A DNA stretch of 64,000 nt from Streptomyces sp. WZ.A104 (GCF_002382885.1 NZ_NWVL01000034.1:1-64000), one strand, 5' to 3'; positions 1 through 9,562 are shown, counted from the stretch's first letter. Numbers and translations: made by a program. The notes: generated by a model from the letters alone, not told the origin.

Positions 1-1
1 C

Positions 2-2278
2 GTCCGCCGCACCCCCGCCGAGCGCGCCGACCACGAGCGCGCTGGCGCACCCCCCGTTCCCCCGGGCCCGCCCGCCCCGCAGCCGGCCCTGCTGGAGCGC
101 CAGGAGGAGCGCGAGCGCCTGGTCGGGCTGCTGGCGCGCGGCCGCAGCGTACGCCTGACCGGCCAGGCCGGATCGGGCCGCACCGCCCTGCTGGACGTCG
201 TCGCCGCCGACTGCGCCGACCTCGCCCCCGACGGCGTCGTACGCCTCAGCGGCCGCGGGCGCACCGCCACCGACCTGCTGTACGCCCTCTTCGACACGGT
301 CTACCGGGCCCCGCTGCACCGCCCCGACCGCGAGGAACTGCTCACGTTCGTGCGGGGCATCGGCGCCGTCGTCACCGTCGACGACCTGGAGATAGCCGGG
401 GCGGCCCTGGACGAACTGCTCGGCGCCACCCCCGAGTGCGCCTTCCTGTTCGCCGCCACCCCCGAGGCCGCCACCCCCGGTGTGGAGGGCCACGTGGAGG
501 AGGTCCTCCTCGCGGGCCTCGGCCGCGGCGCCTCGCTGGAGCTGCTGGAGCAGGTCGTCGAGCGCCCCCTCACCGAGGACGAGCGGAACTGGGCGGGCGA
601 CCTCTGGTTCGAGTCCGAAGGGCTGCCGCTGCGCTTCGTCCAGGCGGGGTCCCTGCTCCGCCAGGGCGACCAGCTGCGCGTCGACCCCACGGCCTTCGAC
701 GAGTACGACTACTTCGAGCCACGCCCGGACGACGCGCCTCCGGTCCCCGAAGCACCCACCGCCGAAGCCCTGGACGTCCCCCTGCCGAGCCTCGGCGAGG
801 GCGCCGCGCCCGCCGTGCTGCTGGCCTCCCGGCTCAGCGAGGCCGCCCGCGAGACCCTGCGCTTCGCCGTCGCCCTCGGCGGCGAGGTGCCCCACCAGGC
901 CCACCTGCCGGCCCTCGTGGGCGACACCCACGCGGACGCCGCACTCGGCGAACTCGCGGGCTGCGGCCTGCTCTCCCCGGCCGGACCGCGCTACCGCCTC
1001 GCCGCAGGGGTGCTCGCCCAGCTGGAGGCCGGCGGCTACGCGGACGAGGCCGCCGCCCACGCCCGTACCGCCGCCCAGCACTACGCCTGGTGGACCTCGC
1101 ACCCCTCGGTCACCCCGCAGCGCGCGGTCGCCGAGTCCGACGCGATCGTCGCCTCCCTGGCCCGGCTGGTCCCCGGCGACGAGGCGGGCGCGGCCAGCGC
1201 CGCCGTCCTGCTCGCCCGCAGCGCCGCCCCGGCCTTCGCCGCGGGCCTGGGCTGGGGAGCCTGGGAACGGGCCCTGAGGATCGGCCAGGAGGCCGCCAGG
1301 AGCGCCGGTGAGGTCGCCGAGGAGGCCTACTTCCACCACGAGTTGGGCGTCCTCGCGCTCTGCACCGGCAACCCGGACCGGGCCCGGACCGAGCTGGAGA
1401 CCTCGATCGGTATGCGCGGCGCGCTCGCCGACAAGTCCGGGGCCGTCGCCGGACGCCGTGCGCTCGCCCTGGTCGCGGACCGCTCCGGCGACTTCACCCC
1501 CCTCGGCCGCATCCCCTCGGGCGACGAGGTGCCCGTCGTACGCCGGGACGGCCCGGGCACGCCGCCCGGCGGGTTCCCGGGCCCGCCGGTGTTCGCCCGG
1601 CCGGACCGGCAGGACGGCCCGGACTCGATGCCGGACCCGACCCTGATCTCCTTGCTGCCGCCGGGCCCCGCCCCGTACAAGAACGGCGCCCGCGCGCTCC
1701 TGGGCGGGGCCCGGCACAACCTCGCCGCGGCGGGCGCGGGCGCGCTGCTGATCGCCGTGCTCGGCACCGTCGTCACCCTCGGCGTCACCACGGGCAGCGA
1801 GGAACCGGGCAGCCGCAACGTCACCACCGAGCAGTCGGCCTCCGAGGACGGCACCGACGACGACACGCCCGCCGACGAGCCGCAGGACGGCTCCACACCG
1901 GGGCGGGAGACGACCGGCGGCGCGGCCCCGACGACCCCGGGCGCCTCGGGCCCGGCCACCCCCAGTACCTCCGGTACGCCGTCCCCGAGCGCCTCCACGA
2001 GCACCGGCACCACCCCGACGGACGGGCCGACGGGCAGTGAGAGCAGCAGCCCGTCCGACGACCCGTCGCCCAGCGGGAAGCCGACCACGCCCACCGAGCC
2101 GCCGACGACCCCGCCCACCGAGACGCCGACGACTCCGCCGACCGAGCCGCCGACGACCCCGCCCACCGAGACGCCCACCGACGACCCCTCGGAGTCGGAG
2201 GGCACCTCTTCCGCGAGCGGCCCCGTGGAGTCGGCGAGTGCCCCGGAGCCGACCCCGGCCACCGACGCGACGGCCTGA
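2..2278 (+). CDS. ATPase-like membrane protein with Pro/Thr-rich tail, 5' end outside window
   Basis: Open from the first bases of the window, so the N-terminus is missing; the GTG at 350 is internal. Visible: a P-loop-like GQAGSGRT (bases about 160-185) in which the usual Walker Lys is Arg, a Walker B-like VTVDDLE about 60 residues later, a helical TPR-like middle (bases 1000-1450), one hydrophobic helix at about 1710-1790, and a low-complexity tail of Pro/Thr/Ser repeats (PPTTPPTETP type) reaching the stop. The order suggests a cytoplasmic AAA/STAND-like module tethered by a single helix to a long extracellular wall-spanning tail. The function is unknown. ATP binding is doubtful given the Arg in the P-loop. 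Confidence 0.75.
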   Translation, partial: VRRTPAERADHERAGAPPVPPGPPAPQPALLERQEERERLVGLLARGRSVRLTGQAGSGRTALLDVVAADCADLAPDGVVRLSGRGRTATDLLYALFDTVYRAPLHRPDREELLTFVRGIGAVVTVDDLEIAGAALDELLGATPECAFLFAATPEAATPGVEGHVEEVLLAGLGRGASLELLEQVVERPLTEDERNWAGDLWFESEGLPLRFVQAGSLLRQGDQLRVDPTAFDEYDYFEPRPDDAPPVPEAPTAEALDVPLPSLGEGAAPAVLLASRLSEAARETLRFAVALGGEVPHQAHLPALVGDTHADAALGELAGCGLLSPAGPRYRLAAGVLAQLEAGGYADEAAAHARTAAQHYAWWTSHPSVTPQRAVAESDAIVASLARLVPGDEAGAASAAVLLARSAAPAFAAGLGWGAWERALRIGQEAARSAGEVAEEAYFHHELGVLALCTGNPDRARTELETSIGMRGALADKSGAVAGRRALALVADRSGDFTPLGRIPSGDEVPVVRRDGPGTPPGGFPGPPVFARPDRQDGPDSMPDPTLISLLPPGPAPYKNGARALLGGARHNLAAAGAGALLIAVLGTVVTLGVTTGSEEPGSRNVTTEQSASEDGTDDDTPADEPQDGSTPGRETTGGAAPTTPGASGPATPSTSGTPSPSASTSTGTTPTDGPTGSESSSPSDDPSPSGKPTTPTEPPTTPPTETPTTPPTEPPTTPPTETPTDDPSESEGTSSASGPVESASAPEPTPATDATA

Positions 2279-2280
2279 GC

Positions 2281-2340
2281 GCTCCAGGGCATACGTCAAG
2301 GCTCCAGGGCGTACCAAAGGCTCCCGGACATACGCGAAAG
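2281..2340. repeat. three degenerate 19-21 bp tandem repeats
   Basis: Three head-to-tail units start at 2281, 2301 and 2320, each beginning GCTCC(A/C)GG and ending (C/G)(A)AAG or CAAG. They lie just after the stop codon of the preceding gene and before a hairpin. No function is evident. Confidence 0.5.
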
Positions 2341-2375
2341 CCGGGCCGTCCGCGTCGAACGCGGGCAGCCCGGCT
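2339..2375. terminator. hairpin between convergent genes
   Basis: Inverted repeat AGCCGGGC (2339-2346) and GCCCGGCT (2368-2375) in the gap between the upstream + strand gene and nucS on the - strand. It has no clear T tract. It fits a GC-rich bidirectional terminator. Confidence 0.45.
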
Positions 2376-2389
2376 CCCTCCGGCAGGGG

Positions 2390-3061
2390 TCAGAACAGCC
2401 GGAGCTTGTCGTCCTCGATGCCGCGCATCGCGTCGTAGTCGAGGACCAGGCAGCCGATGCCCCGGTCCGTGGCCAGCACCCGGGCCTGCGGCTTGATCTC
2501 CTGCGCCGCGAAGACGCCCCGGACCGGTGCGAGATGCGGGTCGCGGTTCAGCAGTTCCAGATAGCGGGTCAGCTGCTCGACGCCGTCGATGTCACCCCGG
2601 CGCTTCAGCTCCACGGCCACCGTCCCCCCGTCCGCGTCCCGGCACAGGATGTCCACCGGGCCGATCGCGGTGGGGTATTCACGGCGGATCAGGGTGTGGC
2701 CCTCGCCGAGGATCTCGATCCGGTCCGCGAGCAGCTCCTGGAGGTGCGCTTCCACGCCGTCCTTGATCAGCCCCGGGTCGACGCCGAGCTCGTAGGAGGA
2801 GTCGTGAAGGATTTCCTCCATCGTGATGATCAGTTTCTCGCCCGCCTTGTTCACCACGGTCCAGACGCCTTCGTCCTCGCCGGCGCCCTCCTTCAGGGTG
2901 CACGGCGGGGACATCCAGTTGAGGGGCTTGTACGCCCGGTCGTCGGCGTGGATGGAGACGCTGCCGTCCGCCTTCACCAGGATCAGACGGGGGGCAGAGG
3001 GCAGGTGGGCTGTGAGCCGGCCCGCGTAGTCCACGGAGCAACGGGCGATGACGAGACGCAT
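2390..3061 (-). CDS. nucS: Mismatch-specific endonuclease NucS (EndoMS)
   Basis: 223 residues starting [16 protein letters not shown], the usual actinobacterial NucS start; an in-frame TTG nine bases upstream (3070) is less likely. NucS/EndoMS cuts both strands at mismatches and provides the non-canonical mismatch repair of actinobacteria lacking MutS/MutL. The C-terminal half has the PD-(D/E)xK-like nuclease core: [12 protein letters not shown], then [20 protein letters not shown] (Asp, Glu, Lys). The protein ends DDKLRLF, the short C-terminal tail thought to contact the sliding clamp. The length is normal and the gene stands alone, convergent to the gene on its left. Confidence 0.95.
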   Translation of the reverse strand: MRLVIARCSVDYAGRLTAHLPSAPRLILVKADGSVSIHADDRAYKPLNWMSPPCTLKEGAGEDEGVWTVVNKAGEKLIITMEEILHDSSYELGVDPGLIKDGVEAHLQELLADRIEILGEGHTLIRREYPTAIGPVDILCRDADGGTVAVELKRRGDIDGVEQLTRYLELLNRDPHLAPVRGVFAAQEIKPQARVLATDRGIGCLVLDYDAMRGIEDDKLRLF

Positions 3062-3333
3062 GGTCGGCAACGCTACTCGACGACGGGGGCCCGGCGCGAT
3101 TTCCCCACCTGTTGCCCCCTGTCACTCGGTGCGCGCGGCGTTGCGGCCGCGCGGGCTTGCCCCTCTTTGCGCCCCTTCGTTATTGGCCGGTTGTGTTCCC
3201 AATCTCCTGGTGCGGCCCCGATCGCACGCTTACCGTGGAAGCAGGAGGTCGCCGTCCGTGCACGCTGCGTCGTCGCCCTTCTTCCCTGCCCGTAAGGCCC
3301 CGGCCACTGCCCGGGGTCGCGAGAGGAGAACCC

Positions 3334-3726
3334 ATGTCGCTCGACGTCTCACCGGCGCTGTTGGAACAGGCCGAGCGAGGCGAGGTCGACGAAGCCGACT
3401 TCGTCGACTGCGTCCGGACCTCCCTGCCCTACGCATGGGAGATGATCAGCTCGCTGGTGGCTCAGCTGAAGGTGGAAGGTGGACAGTTCGCCGACAACCA
3501 GACGCCTCCGCCGGACGAGCAGGCACGTGGTCAGCTGCTGCGCGCGCTCGCGAGTGATGCGATACGCGGCGCGCTTCAGCGGCACTTCGGAGTGCGTCTC
3601 GCATTCCAGAACTGCCACCGCGTCGCGGTGTTCCCGCTGGACGCCTCGGTCGACGACCGACTGGCCAAGTTCACCTCGGTGAGGGGCCAGTTGCTCAACC
3701 AGTCGCCCGAACTACGGGACTGCTGA
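3334..3726 (+). CDS. SCO5389-family conserved small protein
   Basis: 130 residues. ATG at 3334 follows GAGAGGAGAA with good spacing; upstream in-frame starts lack a ribosome site. A soluble helical protein with no signal peptide or membrane segment. From memory it matches the actinobacterial SCO5389 family, always found beside nucS, whose function is not known. Key stretches are LPYAWEMISSLVAQL and a C-terminal RVAVFPLDASVDDRLAKF. The conserved neighbour suggests, but does not show, a link to DNA maintenance. Confidence 0.8.
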   Translation: MSLDVSPALLEQAERGEVDEADFVDCVRTSLPYAWEMISSLVAQLKVEGGQFADNQTPPPDEQARGQLLRALASDAIRGALQRHFGVRLAFQNCHRVAVFPLDASVDDRLAKFTSVRGQLLNQSPELRDC

Positions 3727-3844
3727 ACGCTTCTGCTGCCGTTCCGGGCCGCGGGAGGTGCAACTGGCTCCGGGGCGGCAGCTCCCGTACCACCGCACCA
3801 CAGGTCCCCCAGAGATGTCGCCGAGGAACACCGGCATGCGCAGG

Positions 3845-4900
3845 TCAGGTGAGCAGGGGCAGCACGTCGGCGCCCAGTCGTCGGACGTTCTCCTCGGTCG
3901 CCGCGAGATCCCCCGACCCCTCCACCAGCAGGGCGAAGCGCGTGATCCCCGTCCGCTCGGCGGTGGCCGCGAGGCGGTCGGCGGCCAGCTTCGGCGTGCC
4001 CACCGGGTGCAGCCCGCACAGCAACTCCGTATACGCGACGGGGTCCCGCATCACGCGGTGCCTGCCGTCGACCGTGACATGGGCGTCGAGCCCCTGCCGC
4101 AGCCACCCTGGCATCGTCTTCACCAGCGTCTCCACCGCGTCCCCGGGGCTGTCCGCGAGCTGGGCCACCCCTGCGGACACATGTGCGGCCCCCTCCACCA
4201 CCTCGGGCGGCTGACCGGCCTCTCGGGCGGCCGTACGCCACAGGGCGACCATGTCCGCCTTCTCCTCGTCCCCGCAGTGCATGCCCAGCAGCATCGGGAG
4301 CCCCTGCCGCGCCGCGAGCCGTACGCTCGACGCCGAGGTGCACGCGACGACGACCTCGGGCCCACAAGCGCCCGCCCCCGCCCCCGCCTCGTCCGGCCCG
4401 GTCAGCAGCTCGTCCGCGCGCGGCACCACGGCCACCTCGCGGAAGCCGAACCGCTCGCCGCGCCCCGCGACCCTCGGCTCCCGCAGCCAGTCGAGCAGCA
4501 GGTCCAGTGCCTCGGGGAAGCCGTTCTCATAGGCGTCGAGACCGCCGCCGAAAACCTCCAGGTCCACCCAGGGACCACCCCGGCCCACCCCCAGCGAGAA
4601 GCGGCCGCCGCTGGTCAGATGCAGCAGCGCGGCCTGTTCGCCGAGGGCGACCGGGTGGTGGTTGGGCAGGACACTGACCGCGGTGCCGATCCGGATCCTG
4701 CGGGTGCGGCCCAGCAGCAGCGCGGCCAGCGTGGTGGCGGACGGGCAGACTCCGTACGGCACGAAGTGGTGCTCGGCCAGCCAGACCGAGTCGAGCCCCG
4801 ACGCCTCAGCGGCCTCGGCGGACCGGACGGCCCGGTGCAGGGCCTCACCCGGCCCCTGCCCCGGGAACTGGGCTGCCAGAACGAACGTTCCGATGCGCAT
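3845..4900 (-). CDS. LLM-class flavin-dependent oxidoreductase (luciferase-like monooxygenase)
   Basis: 351 residues, a TIM-barrel of the bacterial luciferase family. Starts MRIGTFVLAAQFPGQG. Family marks include GLDSVWLAEHHFVPYG (strand 2/helix 2), the IRIGTAVSVLPNHHPVALGEQAALL stretch and GRFSLGVGRGG, which lie around the FMN/F420 and substrate pocket. Such enzymes use reduced FMN or F420; which one cannot be told from the sequence. It stands alone, convergent with the gene at 3334. The substrate is unknown. Confidence 0.85.
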   Translation of the reverse strand: MRIGTFVLAAQFPGQGPGEALHRAVRSAEAAEASGLDSVWLAEHHFVPYGVCPSATTLAALLLGRTRRIRIGTAVSVLPNHHPVALGEQAALLHLTSGGRFSLGVGRGGPWVDLEVFGGGLDAYENGFPEALDLLLDWLREPRVAGRGERFGFREVAVVPRADELLTGPDEAGAGAGACGPEVVVACTSASSVRLAARQGLPMLLGMHCGDEEKADMVALWRTAAREAGQPPEVVEGAAHVSAGVAQLADSPGDAVETLVKTMPGWLRQGLDAHVTVDGRHRVMRDPVAYTELLCGLHPVGTPKLAADRLAATAERTGITRFALLVEGSGDLAATEENVRRLGADVLPLLT

Positions 4901-5114
4901 CGCCTATTGCCTCCTTGCGGCCCGACGCGGTTCTCCCCCACTGGCAACAACGTCTGACACGTGCCAAAGGCACGGTCCACGAAGAAGTTGTTGCGATTTT
5001 CCGCTAACTCACCCCGCTGCCGGATCGGGCCGCCCGCCGTACCCGACGGCTGTCCCGGAAGCGAGGCTCTAGGCTTGAACCCGCCGTGCCCGAACCGCCC
5101 CCGTGAGGTGTCCT

Positions 5115-5444
5115 GTGTCCCCGCGCCGAAACCGCCCCCGTGGTGGCGAGAGTCCCGCCGACCGGCCCGGCACGGCGCCCGGACGGTACGGCGGGGGAGG
5201 GGCCACCGAGAGCTGGCAGGGCGAGGAGTGGTCGGTGCGCCCGGTCAGCGGCGCGAGCGCCCAGGGCAAGCGCTACCGCTGCCCCGGCTGCGACCAGGAG
5301 ATCCCCTCCGGCGTCCCGCACCTCGTCGCCTGGCCCGAGTTCGGCGGGATCGACGACCGCAGGCACTGGCACAAGGCGTGCTGGAACGCGAAGGACCGCC
5401 GCACCACACGGGTGCAGCGGTCCAGGAACGCGCCGCGCTACTGA
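5115..5444 (+). CDS. small conserved Streptomyces protein with Cys/His cluster
   Basis: 109 residues starting at GTG 5115 (VSPRRNRPRGG); GAGGTG sits five bases upstream, which decides against the in-frame GTG at 5103. The N-terminus is basic, Gly/Pro-rich and probably disordered. The C-terminal half carries CPGCDQEI and, about 30 residues later, RRHWHKACW, a plausible four-ligand metal site (CxxC plus His/Cys). Homologues are commonly labelled ATP/GTP-binding protein, but I see no P-loop to justify that. A nucleic-acid-associated zinc-ribbon role is possible and unproven. Confidence 0.75.
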   Translation: MSPRRNRPRGGESPADRPGTAPGRYGGGGATESWQGEEWSVRPVSGASAQGKRYRCPGCDQEIPSGVPHLVAWPEFGGIDDRRHWHKACWNAKDRRTTRVQRSRNAPRY

Positions 5445-5489
5445 GCCCACAGGCCCGGGCGCCCCGGCCGAGCCGAGGGGCCGGGTGCC

Positions 5490-6341
5490 TCAGACATCAC
5501 GCTGTTTCAGCGCCGCGTACGCCCCGCCCAGCGCCGCGGCGGCCAGCAGCGGCATCAGCAGCAGCGGCTCCCAGCCGGACGGCCCGGAGCTGGTCACCGT
5601 CGTGCCGTACAGCGCGCCGAGCTGGTTCGGGATCGAGTACTCGATCAGGAAGCGCTGGAGGCCGCGCAGGCTCTCCGCGTACATGAACGGCGCGAGCACC
5701 AGAGGCAGCAGCACCACACCGATCATGATCGTGATCGCGCCCGCCGAGTGCCGGACGATCGCACCGACGCCCAGGGACAGCAGGCCGAGGGTCGCGATGT
5801 AGACCCCGGCCCCGAGGGTGGCGCGCAGCCACAGGGAACCCGAGGCGGTGCCGCCGTCCAGGATCAGGGTCTGGAACGCCGCGATGACCGTGGCGGCCAC
5901 CGTCGTGAGGGCGAAGGTCAGCAGGAAGAAGACGATGGCCTTCGCCGTCAGCACCCGGCTCCGGCTGGGGCAGGCCGTCAGCGTCGTACGGATCATGCCG
6001 GTGCTGTACTCGGAGCCGATGGTCAGCACGCCGAGGGTGATCACACAGATCGAGCCCAGCAGCACCCCGAAGAAGCCGAGGCCCAGGACGGGCTCGCCCA
6101 TCAGGTCGGTGTCCGTGGCGGCGATCAGCAGCGCCGACCCCACCCCGACCGCCAGCATCAGCACGACCATCACGCCGAGCGTCCAGATCGTGGAGCGCAC
6201 GGAACGGATCTTCGTCCACTCCGAGGCGATCGCGTCGCCGAGGGTCGCGGGGCGGATCGGGATGGGCGAGGTGTAGGACACCGCCGGACCGTGTCCCGGC
6301 GCCTGCCGCTCGTGGGCCTGGGGGGTGGCCGGCGTCGTCAT
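5490..6341 (-). CDS. ABC-2 type transporter permease (second cassette)
   Basis: 283 residues. An N-terminal cytoplasmic segment ends at the SEWTKIRSVRSTIWTLGVM motif typical of ABC-2 permeases, followed by about six membrane helices. GSEYSTGMIRTTLTACPSR is the conserved cytoplasmic coupling loop. Start ATG 6341 overlaps the ATPase stop by four bases (ATGA), so the two are translationally coupled. Partner: the ATPase at 6338-7546. It is a clear paralogue of the permease at 7685-8473. The exported substrate is unknown. Confidence 0.88.
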   Translation of the reverse strand: MTTPATPQAHERQAPGHGPAVSYTSPIPIRPATLGDAIASEWTKIRSVRSTIWTLGVMVVLMLAVGVGSALLIAATDTDLMGEPVLGLGFFGVLLGSICVITLGVLTIGSEYSTGMIRTTLTACPSRSRVLTAKAIVFFLLTFALTTVAATVIAAFQTLILDGGTASGSLWLRATLGAGVYIATLGLLSLGVGAIVRHSAGAITIMIGVVLLPLVLAPFMYAESLRGLQRFLIEYSIPNQLGALYGTTVTSSGPSGWEPLLLMPLLAAAALGGAYAALKQRDV

Positions 6342-7546
6342 CGGGGGTCCTCGCTGGTCTGCTGTCCGGCCGGGGCGGCGGGAGAGGGCTCGGGGGCTGT
6401 CTCGGGGGCCGCTACGGGAGCGGGGAAGGAGGCCGCGGGGGCTTTGCGCGCCTCCGCGTCCCTCCCGGAGGCCGCGTACGGGTTCTGTCCGGGCGGCGGC
6501 GGGGCGTACCAGCCGTCCTGCGGCACCTCCACCGGTCGGGGGTCCCCGTGGCCGGGCGCGGCCCCGTAACCGCCCGAGCCGTCCCCGTACGGGCCCTGCT
6601 GCGGCTCCGCGAGGCCCGCCTTGGCGTCGTCCGTCGAGCGGTAGTCGACCACGCCCTGCGTCATCCGCATGTACGCCTCCTCAAGGGAGGCCTGGTGCGG
6701 CGAGAGCTCCCAGAGCCGTACGTCGTTCGCGTGCGCCACGTCGCTGATCCTCGGCAGCGGCAGCCCGGTGACGCGCAGGGCCCCGTCCGGCTCCGACATG
6801 ACCCGGCCGCCCGCCTCGATGAGCGAGGCCGTCAGCTTCTCGCGCTCCGCGGGGTCGCCCGTCGGCACCCGTACGCGGGCGAAGTCGGCGGAGTTCGCCG
6901 AGATGAAGTCCTTGACGCTCATGTCGGAGAGCAGCCGGCCGCGGCCGATCACGATCAGATGGTCCGCGGTGAGCGCCATCTCGCTCATCAGATGGGACGA
7001 GACGAAGACCGTACGGCCCTCGGCGGCCAGCATCTTCATCAGGTTGCGGACCCAGTGGATGCCCTCCGGGTCGAGACCGTTGACCGGCTCGTCGAAGAGC
7101 AGCACCTGCGGATCGCCGAGCAGCGCCGCCGCGATCCCGAGCCGCTGGCCCATGCCGAGGGAGAAGCCGCTGGAGCGCCGCCTGGCGACGTCCTGAAGAC
7201 CCACGACACCCAGCACCTCGTCGACCCGTGCCGCCGGGATGCCCGCGAGCTGGGCCAGGGACAGCAGGTGGTTACGGGCGGTGCGGCCGCCGTGCACGGC
7301 CTTGGCGTCCAGCAGCGCGCCGACCTGGCGCGGCGCGTTGGGCAGGCTGCGGTAGGGGTGGCCGCAGATCGTGACGCGACCTGCGGTGGGGCGGTCCAGG
7401 CCGAGGATCATGCGCATGGTCGTGGACTTGCCCGACCCGTTGGGACCGAGGAACCCGGTGACGGCACCCGGCCGCACCTGGAAGGAAAGGTCGTCCACGG
7501 CCGTCTTCGCGCCGTAGCGCTTGGTCAGGCCGACTGCCTCGATCAT
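6338..7546 (-). CDS. ABC transporter ATP-binding protein (second cassette)
   Basis: 402 residues. Walker A GPNGSGKST, signature FSLGMGQRLG, Walker B QVLLFDEPVNGLDPEG and the switch region SSHLMSEM are all present, so the ATPase should be active. After about residue 300 there is a long Pro/Gly/Ala-rich extension (about 100 residues) absent from the sister ATPase at 8470. Belongs to the DrrA/CcmA-like exporter ATPases that pair with ABC-2 permeases. Lies 138 bases downstream of the first cassette. Confidence 0.9.
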   Translation of the reverse strand: MIEAVGLTKRYGAKTAVDDLSFQVRPGAVTGFLGPNGSGKSTTMRMILGLDRPTAGRVTICGHPYRSLPNAPRQVGALLDAKAVHGGRTARNHLLSLAQLAGIPAARVDEVLGVVGLQDVARRRSSGFSLGMGQRLGIAAALLGDPQVLLFDEPVNGLDPEGIHWVRNLMKMLAAEGRTVFVSSHLMSEMALTADHLIVIGRGRLLSDMSVKDFISANSADFARVRVPTGDPAEREKLTASLIEAGGRVMSEPDGALRVTGLPLPRISDVAHANDVRLWELSPHQASLEEAYMRMTQGVVDYRSTDDAKAGLAEPQQGPYGDGSGGYGAAPGHGDPRPVEVPQDGWYAPPPPGQNPYAASGRDAEARKAPAASFPAPVAAPETAPEPSPAAPAGQQTSEDPR

Positions 7547-7684
7547 TCTCCAGCCCCATCGACTTCACTCGGTCGTCGGGGCTCGGGCCACCTGGCCGCG
7601 CACCCCCGTAAGAGTTAGGAGGATAACCAGGCCTTGACGGTTCCGGCCAAGTCGCGCACGGCGTGCGAGCAGGCCGTTACGGGC

Positions 7685-8473
7685 TCACGCGTCGCGCTTC
7701 TTCAGGACCAGGTAGCCGCCGAGCAGCGCGGCCAGCACCCAGAGAACCATGATCCCGAGGCCGGCCCAGGGGCCGTACGGTGCTGGATCGCTGTTCAGTG
7801 CCCCCGGGACGACCTGCATGATCTTGGAACCGGCCTGGTCGGGGAAGTACCGGGCGACGTCCTTCGCGTACGGCACCGCGATCAGGATCTGTGAGACCAG
7901 GAAGAAGAACGGCATCAGGATGCCCAGCGAAAGCATGGAGCTGCGCAGCATGGCCGCCACCCCCATGGAGAAGATCGCGATCAGTCCCATGTAGAGACCG
8001 GCGCCGACCACCGCGCGCAGCACGTTCTCCGCACCGATGTCCGTGCCCCGGTCGCCCAGCAGTGCCTGGCCGAGGAAGAACGAGACGAAGCTGGTGAGCA
8101 GGCCCACGAGGAGGGCGAGCACCCCGGCCACCGTGATCTTGCTGAAGAGCAGCGTCCCGCGCTGCGGCACGGCCGCCAGCGAGGTGCGGATCATGCCGGA
8201 GCTGTACTCCGTACCGACGACGAGCACCCCGAACACGACCATGGCGAGCTGGCCGAGGACCGTCCCGGAGAAGCTGACGAGCGTGGGGTCGAACGTGACC
8301 TGCTCGGCCTCCGAGAGGTCGTCGAACGTGGCGTTCAGCAGGGCGCTCAGCGCCGCGCCCATCGCGACCGTGACGACGAACGCGCAGATGAGGGTCCAGG
8401 TCGTCGAGGAGACCGATCGGATCTTGGTCCACTCCGAGGTGAGAACCGCGGGTACCGATGCCATCGTCGTCAC
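7685..8473 (-). CDS. ABC-2 type transporter permease (first cassette)
   Basis: 262 residues with the same architecture as the permease at 5490: LTSEWTKIRSVSSTTWTL before the first helix, and GTEYSSGMIRTSLAAVPQRG in the coupling loop. Start GTG 8473 overlaps the ATPase stop by four bases; an ATG at 8464 is the alternative. About six membrane helices. Forms an exporter with the ATPase at 8470-9465. Confidence 0.88.
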   Translation of the reverse strand: MTTMASVPAVLTSEWTKIRSVSSTTWTLICAFVVTVAMGAALSALLNATFDDLSEAEQVTFDPTLVSFSGTVLGQLAMVVFGVLVVGTEYSSGMIRTSLAAVPQRGTLLFSKITVAGVLALLVGLLTSFVSFFLGQALLGDRGTDIGAENVLRAVVGAGLYMGLIAIFSMGVAAMLRSSMLSLGILMPFFFLVSQILIAVPYAKDVARYFPDQAGSKIMQVVPGALNSDPAPYGPWAGLGIMVLWVLAALLGGYLVLKKRDA

Positions 8474-9465
8474 TTCCCCTCGTTCTCGGTGGCGCCCTGC
8501 TTGTTCCAGTCCTCGCCCCAGCCCGCGCCCACCGCGGGCGCCCCGGCGACGGGGTCCCGTTCGGAGTGGGCGTGATACTCGACGGAAGCGGCGGTCATCT
8601 GCATGAAGGCGTCCTCCAGCGAGGCCCGCTGGGCGCTCAGCTCGTGCAGCACCACCTGGTGACGGGCGGCCAGCTCGCCGAGCTCCTCGGTGGTGGCGCC
8701 GTCGATCTCCAGGGTCCCGCTGCCCGTCTCGACGACCGTGAATCCCTCCTGGTGCAGCACATCGCGCAGCCGTTCCTGCTGGGGCGAGCGCAGCCGCACA
8801 TAGCTGCGGGAGTTCTCATGGATGAAGTCCGCCATCGAGGTGTCGGCGAGCAGCTTGCCCTGGCCGATCACGATCAAATGGTCCGCGGTCAGCGCCATTT
8901 CGCTCATCAGGTGGGATGAGACGAAGATCGTCCGGCCCTCCGAGGCGAGCGCCTTCATCAGATTGCGGATCCAGTGAATTCCCTCGGGGTCCAGTCCGTT
9001 GACCGGTTCGTCGAACATCAGGATCTCGGGATCGCCGAGCAGTGCCGACGCGATGCCGAGCCGCTGGCCCATGCCGAGGGAGAACCCCTTGGACTTCTTC
9101 CGCGCCACCGCGCTGAGGCCGACCATGTCGAGCACCTCGTCGACCCGGCTGCTCGGGATGCGGTTGCTCTGCGCCAGGCACAGCAGGTTGTTGTACGCGC
9201 TGCGGCCGCCGTGCATCGCCTTGGCGTCGAGGAGCGCCCCGATGTACTTCAGCGGTTCCTGGAGGTCGCGGTAGTGCTTGCCGTCGATGCGCACCGTGCC
9301 ACTGGTCGGATTGTCGAGATCGAGCATCATCCGCATCGTGGTGGACTTGCCTGCCCCGTTGGGGCCCAGAAAGCCCGTCACGATACCCGGTTTAACCTGA
9401 CATGTCAGGTGATCAACAGCGATCTTGCTGCCGAACCGTTTGGTGAGTCCCTCAAGCTCGATCAT
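8470..9465 (-). CDS. ABC transporter ATP-binding protein (first cassette)
   Basis: 331 residues with Walker A GPNGAGKST, signature FSLGMGQRLG, Walker B ILMFDEPVNGLDPEG and a C-terminal domain of about 80 residues. First gene of a four-gene leftward run made of two ATPase-permease pairs. A -10-like TAGCGT (9472-9477) sits six bases before the ATG and no ribosome site is visible, so translation from a leaderless message is likely (inference). Substrate unknown. Confidence 0.9.
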   Translation of the reverse strand: MIELEGLTKRFGSKIAVDHLTCQVKPGIVTGFLGPNGAGKSTTMRMMLDLDNPTSGTVRIDGKHYRDLQEPLKYIGALLDAKAMHGGRSAYNNLLCLAQSNRIPSSRVDEVLDMVGLSAVARKKSKGFSLGMGQRLGIASALLGDPEILMFDEPVNGLDPEGIHWIRNLMKALASEGRTIFVSSHLMSEMALTADHLIVIGQGKLLADTSMADFIHENSRSYVRLRSPQQERLRDVLHQEGFTVVETGSGTLEIDGATTEELGELAARHQVVLHELSAQRASLEDAFMQMTAASVEYHAHSERDPVAGAPAVGAGWGEDWNKQGATENEGK

Positions 9466-9562
9466 GCGCCTACGCTAGAACGCCCGAGCGCCCGGCGCCA
9501 CCACAAAGGCGGAACCGGGCGCACACGGGGGTATCGCGGGTACTGCGGGTGCCGACGTGGCG

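Noticed and set aside
2527-3295. + strand ORFs opposite nucS
   Set aside because: NucS is a clear conserved protein on the other strand.
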